From JADHUC01 sp964617665 (GTDB lineage Bacteria; Planctomycetota; Planctomycetia; Pirellulales; Pirellulaceae): a stretch of 12,123 nt of DNA. The position numbers were made by a program, and so were the translations under genes. Below, piece after piece: positions 1 through 6,092 of this stretch (its first letter is position 1; each line of letters opens with the position of its first letter). The notes under the pieces are model-generated. The model did no database searches. It was not told the DNA's origin and saw only the letters and a program-made list of their open reading frames with translations. The DNA is taken from positions 1-12,123 of the forward strand of contig CAZUAH010000425.1 of the NCBI GenBank assembly GCA_964617665.1, given 5' to 3'.

Positions 1-2302
1 TCTGGTGGTTGATCTGGTGACCGTGCAGGTTGTGTGTGAACAGGTGGTCGCGGTACGTGTCGGGCCAGTTGTCTCCTAAGTACAGCATGGTGCCTACGTG
101 CGAATGGCCGCCGTAAACGGCGCGGGTTCCGGGTTTCCCTGCGCCGCCTTCCCCGTGCCCGTAACGAGCCGAAGCCAACAGGTAGTTGCGGAGGAAGGGA
201 TAGCCGGCCGGCGCGGTTCCGGAAACGAAGTCGACGTAGTTGCGATTGGCTTGGTTCCAATAGTGCGCGCCCTGAATGACATGTGTTGTGGGACCACGCC
301 CCCAGTGGCTGCGGCAGTGTGTCATGAAGAGCTGGCCGAATTCGTTGAAGTCCAGTCCCCATTGGTTGCTGCCGCCGTAGGCAAACACTTCGAACTGGTG
401 ACGGACCGGATGATACCGCCAGACTCCAGCTCGCAGTTCGATGCGCTCGGCGTCGGGCGATCCGGGTTTGCCGATTCGCGAGTAGTTGAATACGCCCTGG
501 TTCGCATAAAGCCAGCCGTCTGGGCCCCAGATGAAGCTGTTCGACGTCTCGTGAGTGTCCTGATAGCCGAATCCGTCCAGCAGAACTTGCGGCGCTCCGT
601 CTGGTTGGTCGTCCTGGTCCCGATCCGGGATGAACAGTAGTTCGGGCGCGGCACCCACCCAGACGCCGCCATATCCGACCTCCAGTCCACTGGCCAGATT
701 CAAGCCTTCGATGAACACCTTGCGGCTTTCGAATCGACCGTCGCCGTCTTCGTCCGAGAAGATCAGTATGCGATCCAGCCCTTTCCCATCGGGGCGCTTC
801 TGCGGGTAGCTTTTGCCTTCCAGGACCCAAATCCTACCGCGGGCGTCGAACGTGAAGGCGATGGGCTGAAACACTTGTGGTTCAGCGGCAATCAGTTCCA
901 CGATGAACCCTGGGGGCACGTGCATCTTTGCGACCGTATCAGCCCCGGTGTCCTCGTCTGGCATCTTTGCCGGGTTTCGCACAAGGTGGCTCAGGATGGG
1001 ATTCTCGATCAGCGGCGATGACGTTGTGCCGGGGAAGTGAGTCGGCTTATTGTCGTGAAAGCGAAAGTCGTCAAAATTCACATGTCCCCAACCACCAGAA
1101 CTCTCGTCCACCAATCGCACCTGGATCCGTTTCCCTGCATAGGCTTTCAGGTCCACAACGACACGTTTCATATCCTCGCGGTTGGTCCCGGCGTCTCTGT
1201 GAATCACCTTGTCTGGAGTGTCCGCAAGGACGATTTCCATACGGGTGGATGGACTTGCGCCGCCACCAATCAGGAAACTGGCAAAGGGATCCGTAACGAC
1301 AAAAGGAACCGAGACCAACTCGCCCAGCGGTTTGTCTTGGCTGAGTTCGTAGCCGCCAATGAAGTATTGTCCCACCTTTTGGCTCGCCTGTCCCGGCCGG
1401 CGTGCGGCGATTGGGTTTCCGTCGATGGGCTGGCCTTGGAAAGCAGTGCCTTTTGTGGTCCAGTCCTTTAGCGTCCCATCCTCGAACCCCAGATTTAGCG
1501 GTTTTCCATCGTCTCCCTTGGGAAACACACCCACGTCCTTTTTCTCTTCCTCTTTGGTGGGTGGTGGTGCCTTGAATTTGACTTCGTGTTCGCCTGGCTT
1601 GAGCTTGCGGTAGCGAATACTGCGAAATTCGACTCTCGTTTCAGGGCCGGAGTGCAATTGAAAGGCGAGTTGCCCCGACAGGTCCGTTTCTCCCTCCTGC
1701 GTGTCGACTAGTTCGCTGAACAAAGTGCCGTTGACCTCGATCGACATGTGCTCGCCACACGCCCGAATGCAGTAGTCATTCCAGTCGTTTTCTCGAAAGA
1801 GCACCGCGTATCGAGCCTGATTGGCGAACTGCTCAACGACACGTTCACCATTCTCTTTGATCAAGACTCTAGTGCCTCGCTCGACCAGTAAAGCTCGGCC
1901 GTGTTCATCGTAGATGCGTCCCAGCCACGTTGCCCCCATGTCCAGATCCGCTTGGTACCCTGACACGTGAGTAACGCTTTCAGCTTGACAACGAAACTGA
2001 ATGCCTGAATTGGCTGCTGGCTTTCCTGCAATACGAAACTCGAGATGCAATTCAAAGTCTTCCAGCTTGCCGCCTTCCCACACAAGCCACGTGTTGTGAT
2101 CTAGTGTCTGACCAACTGGAATCTCGCCGACGATCGCCCCGTCTTCGACGCGCCATTTCTCGGCCTCGCCCTTCCAGCCGTTGAGCGTTGTACCGTCAAA
2201 GATCTGTGTGAATTTGACTTTGTCGCCGGACCAGACTTTGTCCGTGGGCAAGAGTCCGCCCGTCACAATGGTCAGCAGCAGGATAATGGAGGCTCGTCGC
2301 AT
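1..2302 (-). CDS. Exported DUF1080 (3-keto-disaccharide hydrolase-like) / sugar-binding-like / PVC-type dehydrogenase fusion, 3' end outside window
   Basis: The frame is open without a stop from the ATG at 2302 to the window edge, giving 767 residues of an incomplete protein. Residues 1-26 are a signal peptide (two Arg, then a hydrophobic stretch). Residues about 28-235 match the DUF1080 / 3-keto-disaccharide hydrolase family: FTQIFDGTTLNGWK opens it and WNDYCIRACG and FRSIRYRKL close it. A Pro/Glu/Lys linker (about 236-265) leads to a jelly-roll, galactose-binding-like domain (268-417, FEDGTLKDW to GHVNFDDFRFHD). From about 440 it is a PVC-type membrane-bound dehydrogenase propeller (KMHVPPGFIVELIAAEPQ, DEDGDGRFE at 517-525, FIWGPDGWLYA). 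Relatives usually continue into HEAT repeats and a cytochrome c, which would lie outside the window. A GAGGA (2313-2317) sits 10 bases before the start. It lies 91 bases behind the PQQ gene and is probably cotranscribed with it. Domain calls are confident; the substrate is unknown. Confidence 0.9.
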   Translation of the reverse strand, partial: MRRASIILLLTIVTGGLLPTDKVWSGDKVKFTQIFDGTTLNGWKGEAEKWRVEDGAIVGEIPVGQTLDHNTWLVWEGGKLEDFELHLEFRIAGKPAANSGIQFRCQAESVTHVSGYQADLDMGATWLGRIYDEHGRALLVERGTRVLIKENGERVVEQFANQARYAVLFRENDWNDYCIRACGEHMSIEVNGTLFSELVDTQEGETDLSGQLAFQLHSGPETRVEFRSIRYRKLKPGEHEVKFKAPPPTKEEEKKDVGVFPKGDDGKPLNLGFEDGTLKDWTTKGTAFQGQPIDGNPIAARRPGQASQKVGQYFIGGYELSQDKPLGELVSVPFVVTDPFASFLIGGGASPSTRMEIVLADTPDKVIHRDAGTNREDMKRVVVDLKAYAGKRIQVRLVDESSGGWGHVNFDDFRFHDNKPTHFPGTTSSPLIENPILSHLVRNPAKMPDEDTGADTVAKMHVPPGFIVELIAAEPQVFQPIAFTFDARGRIWVLEGKSYPQKRPDGKGLDRILIFSDEDGDGRFESRKVFIEGLNLASGLEVGYGGVWVGAAPELLFIPDRDQDDQPDGAPQVLLDGFGYQDTHETSNSFIWGPDGWLYANQGVFNYSRIGKPGSPDAERIELRAGVWRYHPVRHQFEVFAYGGSNQWGLDFNEFGQLFMTHCRSHWGRGPTTHVIQGAHYWNQANRNYVDFVSGTAPAGYPFLRNYLLASARYGHGEGGAGKPGTRAVYGGHSHVGTMLYLGDNWPDTYRDHLFTHNLHGHQINHQ

Positions 2303-2360
2303 GTCGTGTCAGTCCTCTTTGTTGCTCAACGTTTGGTGTGGAACGGGAACGGAAGGTGGT

Positions 2361-2390
2361 CCGATGGCAGCGTTCCTGCTATCACATCGG
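2361..2390 (-). repeat. Intercistronic hairpin just after the PQQ gene stop
   Basis: CCGATG (2361-2366) pairs with CATCGG (2385-2390), and inside it GCAG (2367-2370) pairs with CTGC (2376-2379), leaving a five-base bulge and a five-base loop. It begins three bases after the stop codon at 2394, in the 91-base gap before the next minus-strand gene. No T-run follows it on the minus strand, so it does not look like an intrinsic terminator. It could stabilise the 3' end of the upstream message or partly attenuate the downstream gene; that is inference. Confidence 0.4.
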
Positions 2391-2393
2391 CCA

Positions 2394-5300
2394 TCATTTG
2401 GCAGGACTCATGCATACAATTTTGCCGTTCTTCGTCGACAGGTACAAGCGTCCTTGCGCTGCAGCCATGCCGTCAAAGACGGGGGAACTGTCCAGTTCAT
2501 AATCAGCGATGGTCTTTCCGTCGATGGCAGACACAGCGAGCAAACGGCCGTCGAGTCTGGCTTCCAGCGCGTCGACCAGCGGATCGGCGCCCGTGGGCTG
2601 CTGAGGAACCTCTTTCACCTCATGCGGTGGGCCGGCGACAAACAACGTTTCGTCCGCCAGAACCATCGCCTGACCCACTATGCCAACTCGACACGCCCAA
2701 ACCGTCTTGCTTGCGGCCTGTTTCGCTGGTTTACGAGGCGATGGTTTGCTCGTCAGTGTGGTCATGTCTTGTCTGAACAGTTGGTAAAACGTCCAGCGAC
2801 CCTGTTCGCGTCCGATAGGTCCCCAAGCGCCGTCCGCGTCGACACCCACGTGGGCGCCCGGCGTGTCGTACTGGTTGCGTCCAAAGCCAAAAACGCTTGA
2901 GCCGTCCGTAACCAACAGTCGTCCCGCGGGGACCCGCTGACCGGCTTTGGCCCAGCCGCCCCAACCGCTGCCCATCGAACTGCCGACTTGCCAGTACGTA
3001 CGATGCCACCAACTGTCGTTAAGGAAGCCAACCGAACTCCAGAGGTGTGCCACGTCGTCTTTCTGTCTGGCGAGATCCCGGTCGAAGCGTGCGGCTCGCA
3101 TAAAGATCGATTCATCGGCGGCTGAGAGAATGTCGGGCAGGTAACCGCCGGAGGTAGTGCCGCCGTCCCTCTTCTCGTCGTCAACGCCAAGGTCCAGGAC
3201 ATTCAACATGCGCCCGGTTGCCGCGTCGAGTTTGTAGAGGAACATTCCGCCGTCGAGGTAACTGTTGCGGCCGGCTGCGAAGTAGACCGCCCCGTCAACT
3301 GCGAGCACGGCGCCGGAAACGGGCCAGGCCGATTCAAGTCGCCCATCAACCACGATGCGGCGATCCATCGGGGCCGCACGGAATCTCCAGATCAGTTCTC
3401 CGTCTTCGAGCCGCAAACAGTAAACATGCCCGTCGGCCGAGCCAAATAGCACTCGTCCCTGTTCGATCGTCGGTGGCGAATCAATGCGAGCACCCGCCAC
3501 ATAGGTCCAACGCGCCTCGCCTGTCGTGGCGTCCAGCGCGTGAACGTGATGTGTGTCCTTTTCCGCCACCAGCAAAAGACCATCGGCAATCACCGGGCTT
3601 GTGAGCTGTCCGCCAAGCTCCGTTTCCCAGGCGGCCTGCAGCTTGTGCGAAACACCGCTGGATGCAACGCCGCTTCTAGCCGCATCGTGACGATAAGTCG
3701 GCCAATCGGACGAGCGGAGAGTCGAGGGTCCAGAGTCGAGAGCCTGACCGAACGCAGGTCCGCGTGTCAGACCTTCTCCTGCCCTCGACTCTTGACTCTC
3801 GACTCTCGACTTCCCCGCTGGCGCCAGCGCGCTGTAGCCGCATTTTAGCATGGCGTTCACCTGGCAGCCGCAGGAATGGGGTGGTACATACAACAAACCG
3901 TTAGCAGGCATTACGCCATACTGGCAAATGCCGCGAATCCAGCGGTTGGCGATCATGTCGCCTGTTTCGACATCGATGAACTCGATGCCTCTTCGGCCCA
4001 GGATGATGTACTGCCCAGTTGCTTTGGCTCGATGGCAGCGGGCGTGGCCGATCGGCGGCAAAAACTCCTGATCGGCCGGCCGCTGTCGGCGCACTTCACC
4101 GGTCTTCGGATCGCGGGCTTCGGTGATGCCCGGGTCCTGGCCCCATGCGTAACGGCCGGTCCATAGCAGGCCGTCGGCGATCATTATGTCGACCGGGGCG
4201 TTGAAACCTTCCCAAGCGGGGCAACTCCACAGTCGCTCGCCTGTCTCGGCGTTGTAAGCGATCAACTCGCCTTTCACTTCATCACCCCGGATGTACTCGT
4301 GATAGCCGCCGCTTGGAATCCATAGGGTTTCGCCGTCGGTATCCTTGGCGCTGCGATCGGCCGAGAAAACTACGTCCCCGTGAACGACCAACGTCGGCGC
4401 AGACCACGCAAGTCGCGGTCGGTGCGCTGGGCGCGCCGTCTTCCATTCGAGTTCGCCGGTAGAAGCGTCCAGGGCGATGACGGCATCCGTGTTCTGGAAA
4501 TACACGCTCCCCGCGGATACCGCAAGGGTCGACGGCAGTAGTTCTCGCGTGTACGACTGCGAGTTCTTCCACACCAATTCACCGGTGCTGGCATTTACGG
4601 CCATCACTCGCAATTGGTGAACGGGCGGCGTGTATTCCTCGAAGGGCGGACTGTAGCCCGGTTGGCTTACGATTTCTTTCGCTCTTCGCGCACGCCAGTT
4701 TGTCTTGCGCTTGCCTAGCACGAGGAAAAGTACGTCGTTGTCATAAAGGATCTCTTGCGTTCCATCCGTGCCGGCGTAGGTCCGGATCGTTTCCCCTGTG
4801 GCAGCGTCCAGCGCGACGACCGGCTGCCCGTAACCAAGCGTGACGTAGATGCGATCGCCAATGGCCACCAGGCGCCGGGCAACGTCCGCCGGTCCGCTTC
4901 GAAAATCTCTCAGGTGGTATTCCCAGCGCGGAATCTCGCGTTCCCACAAGCGGACTCCATTGAATGCGTCTCGGGCGATCAGCCGCCAGTTTGGACTAGC
5001 ACCAGCAAAAGCGATCGAGCCGTTATCCACGATGGAAAACAGCCGCCCGCCTGCGGACACTACAGCACTTACGCTGGCCAGATGGTCGTGACTTCGCGAG
5101 AAACGCGGTTTGCTGATCCACTGGAAATGGCGCGGCGGACCGACGACGGTATCCTGGCCGACCGCGTTGTTGTCCGGACCGTGCAAGTAGTGGGTCCATT
5201 CGTCGATATCAGAGGGAACGGGTTTTGTGAACATCACAAAACCGTCCCCGATGCGGGATACCGGATGCGGGATGCGAGTTCCTTCCGGGGCGATGATTCT

Positions 5301-5735
5301 TCCTCTCGGGGCTAATACCCTCTTCAGCTCAACATCTCGTATCTCGTACCCCGTATCTCGTATCACGATCAAGTTGACCAAATTGTCGGTGTACGGGAGT
5401 TTCTCCCCGCTCGAATGGTCAATCGAAACTGGCCCATACAGCCCCAGCGAGCGGACGTGTTCCCGAGCTTGCTGTACGTTCTTGGGGTCTTCATCCAACC
5501 CGTGCACCAAGTATCTGTCATCGACATGCAGAGCGGCAGTCAGCTTGCCATCGCCACATCCCAAGTGCACCACTAGACCGCCCTTAACGGCTGCGGTATT
5601 CAATATCTTCTGCGCGGAGGCCTGCACGTCAGCACCCGATCGGTCTTGATCGGCAGAAGAAGACGATACAAGCGAATAGAGTAACGTGATCAATACGAGG
5701 ACCGAAACTCGGGTCCTTTGTCGTCGCATAAGCAT
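2394..5735 (-). CDS. Exported methyltransferase-fold protein fused to two PQQ-like beta-propellers
   Basis: 1113 residues from the ATG at 5735, chosen because AAGGA (5744-5748) lies 8 bases upstream; the frame extends further to 5846 but that part runs into a hairpin repeat. Residues 1-28 are a signal peptide. Residues about 40-150 resemble a class I SAM-methyltransferase Rossmann fold, with motif I as HLGCGDGK (57-64), an acidic residue after the second strand (GLDEDP, 79-84) and RVLAPRG (139-145). The stretch DIDEWTHYLHGPDNNAV (176-192) leads into a first PQQ-like propeller (about 195-635) with blades ending in GELVWK, GELEWK and GERLWS. A second propeller (about 675-1113) starts at DWPTYRHDAARSG and has GEARWT and GELIWR blades. 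I recall this domain order from other planctomycete proteins. Enzyme activity is unproven: the propellers may bind a cofactor or serve only as scaffold. Two heptamer hairpins are translated within it, at residues about 125-163 and 642-674. It heads the minus-strand operon. Confidence 0.9.
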   Translation of the reverse strand: MLMRRQRTRVSVLVLITLLYSLVSSSSADQDRSGADVQASAQKILNTAAVKGGLVVHLGCGDGKLTAALHVDDRYLVHGLDEDPKNVQQAREHVRSLGLYGPVSIDHSSGEKLPYTDNLVNLIVIRDTGYEIRDVELKRVLAPRGRIIAPEGTRIPHPVSRIGDGFVMFTKPVPSDIDEWTHYLHGPDNNAVGQDTVVGPPRHFQWISKPRFSRSHDHLASVSAVVSAGGRLFSIVDNGSIAFAGASPNWRLIARDAFNGVRLWEREIPRWEYHLRDFRSGPADVARRLVAIGDRIYVTLGYGQPVVALDAATGETIRTYAGTDGTQEILYDNDVLFLVLGKRKTNWRARRAKEIVSQPGYSPPFEEYTPPVHQLRVMAVNASTGELVWKNSQSYTRELLPSTLAVSAGSVYFQNTDAVIALDASTGELEWKTARPAHRPRLAWSAPTLVVHGDVVFSADRSAKDTDGETLWIPSGGYHEYIRGDEVKGELIAYNAETGERLWSCPAWEGFNAPVDIMIADGLLWTGRYAWGQDPGITEARDPKTGEVRRQRPADQEFLPPIGHARCHRAKATGQYIILGRRGIEFIDVETGDMIANRWIRGICQYGVMPANGLLYVPPHSCGCQVNAMLKCGYSALAPAGKSRVESQESRAGEGLTRGPAFGQALDSGPSTLRSSDWPTYRHDAARSGVASSGVSHKLQAAWETELGGQLTSPVIADGLLLVAEKDTHHVHALDATTGEARWTYVAGARIDSPPTIEQGRVLFGSADGHVYCLRLEDGELIWRFRAAPMDRRIVVDGRLESAWPVSGAVLAVDGAVYFAAGRNSYLDGGMFLYKLDAATGRMLNVLDLGVDDEKRDGGTTSGGYLPDILSAADESIFMRAARFDRDLARQKDDVAHLWSSVGFLNDSWWHRTYWQVGSSMGSGWGGWAKAGQRVPAGRLLVTDGSSVFGFGRNQYDTPGAHVGVDADGAWGPIGREQGRWTFYQLFRQDMTTLTSKPSPRKPAKQAASKTVWACRVGIVGQAMVLADETLFVAGPPHEVKEVPQQPTGADPLVDALEARLDGRLLAVSAIDGKTIADYELDSSPVFDGMAAAQGRLYLSTKNGKIVCMSPAK
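3717..3812. repeat. Heptamer-built inverted repeat A (GAGTCGA type) inside the PQQ gene
   Basis: The left arm 3717-3743 and the reverse complement of the right arm 3781-3807 agree at 24 of 27 bases. Each arm is about four tandem copies of a 7-base unit close to GAGTCGA, and the right arm carries one further partial unit to 3812. The 37-base loop contains a second small stem, CTGAC (3744-3748) with GTCAG (3766-3770). The element is translated on the minus strand as residues about 642-674 (SRVESQESRAGEG to STLRSS), a low-complexity linker exactly between the two propellers, so it reads as an in-frame insertion where length is tolerated. Confidence 0.8.
5250..5364. repeat. Heptamer-built inverted repeat B (GATACGA type) inside the PQQ gene
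   Basis: The left arm 5250-5278 and the reverse complement of the right arm 5333-5364 agree at 22 of 29 bases, and five of the seven differences are G on the left against A on the right. Both arms are four 7-base units of the form GATRCGR. The arms are separated by 54 bases that encode the conserved-looking RVLAPRG segment. Translated on the minus strand they give IRDTGYEIRD (125-134) and TRIPHPVSRIG (153-163), within and just after the methyltransferase-like domain. The architecture is the same as the GAGTCGA repeat about 1.5 kb away, although the unit sequence differs. Confidence 0.75.
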
Positions 5736-5743
5736 GATTCGAG

Positions 5744-5748
5744 TCCTT
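5744..5748 (-). promoter_or_regulatory. Ribosome binding site of the PQQ gene
   Basis: The minus strand reads AAGGA with 8 bases before the ATG at 5735. This decides the start against the longer frame beginning at 5846, and it places a clean signal peptide at the N-terminus. A second ATG two codons in (5729) is possible but is 14 bases from the site. Confidence 0.65.
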
Positions 5749-5789
5749 GATTTCGACGGAGGGTGAATTCTGACGCGGGACAGTATGTG

Positions 5790-5875
5790 TCGTTTAACCC
5801 TGAGCCGGCAGGCGATGGCCGTGGCGCATTGAGCGGCTCTCAACAACCGTCGCCTTCCGGCTCCGGGTTAAACGA
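5790..5875. repeat. 86-base REP/MITE-like hairpin with GTTTAACCC ends
   Basis: The left arm 5790-5818 (TCGTTTAACCCTGAGCCGG and on) and the reverse complement of the right arm 5847-5875 agree at 26 of 29 bases. The 28-base loop holds a further 5-bp stem, TTGAG with CTCAA, so nearly the whole unit can fold. Elements with GTTTAACCC-GAGCCGG-AGGCGA arms are, as I recall, scattered in many copies through planctomycete genomes; this is memory, not a search. Only this copy is in the window. It lies within the divergent promoter region, 55 bases upstream of the PQQ start and about 217 upstream of the dehydrogenase start. Confidence 0.8.
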
Positions 5876-6080
5876 GCCAGAGATGCGCGGACAGTACGCT
5901 CACACACGCCATGAGTATACACGAAAAAGAAACCTGGATGGCACAACATTCGAAGGTGGGATCTTGAGACCGTCTGTTGCTGATGGATACACTATCAACG
6001 ACAATCGCAGCAGTCTATCACAAGACCGTGGGGTGATCACTCCTTCCAGATCCCGCCATGCGTCGTCCAACGAGAGAATT

Positions 6081-6084
6081 GGAG
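6081..6084 (+). promoter_or_regulatory. Ribosome binding site of the PVC dehydrogenase gene
   Basis: GGAG lies 8 bases before the ATG at 6093. It supports this start over in-frame starts further upstream, the first being at 5763, which would translate straight through the hairpin repeat and place 110 unrelated residues before a good signal peptide. A closer AGGA (6087-6090) is only two bases from the ATG, too near to be the main site. Confidence 0.6.
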
Positions 6085-6092
6085 ATAGGAAT

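Larger units (their letters stand above)
5736..6092. other. Divergent intergenic control region
   Basis: This 357-base gap separates the start of the minus-strand PQQ gene from the start of the plus-strand dehydrogenase gene, so both promoters should lie here. It contains the 86-base hairpin repeat at 5790-5875. On the plus strand, TTGAGA (5964-5969) and TACACT (5988-5993), 18 bases apart, make a weak sigma70-like candidate for the dehydrogenase operon. No convincing minus-strand promoter was found. Both flanking reading frames extend into this gap without a stop, but neither extension has a ribosome site or a protein-like sequence. Confidence 0.6.

Noticed and set aside
98..640. 180-codon plus-strand frame at the left edge
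   Set aside because: It is the shadow of the minus-strand DUF1080/dehydrogenase gene, which is open over the same stretch with clear family motifs.
3717..5364. CRISPR-like or microsatellite array
   Set aside because: The repeat units are 7 bases, arranged as inverted arms with no spacers, so they are neither a CRISPR array nor a simple one-direction tandem repeat.
5736..5846. N-terminal extension of the PQQ gene to an ATG at 5846
   Set aside because: It would translate part of the hairpin repeat, put 37 non-conserved residues in front of a good signal peptide, and lacks a ribosome site.
5763..6092. N-terminal extension of the PVC dehydrogenase to 5763
   Set aside because: It runs through the whole 86-base hairpin and adds 110 residues with no domain; the ATG at 6093 has a GGAG site and an immediate signal peptide.
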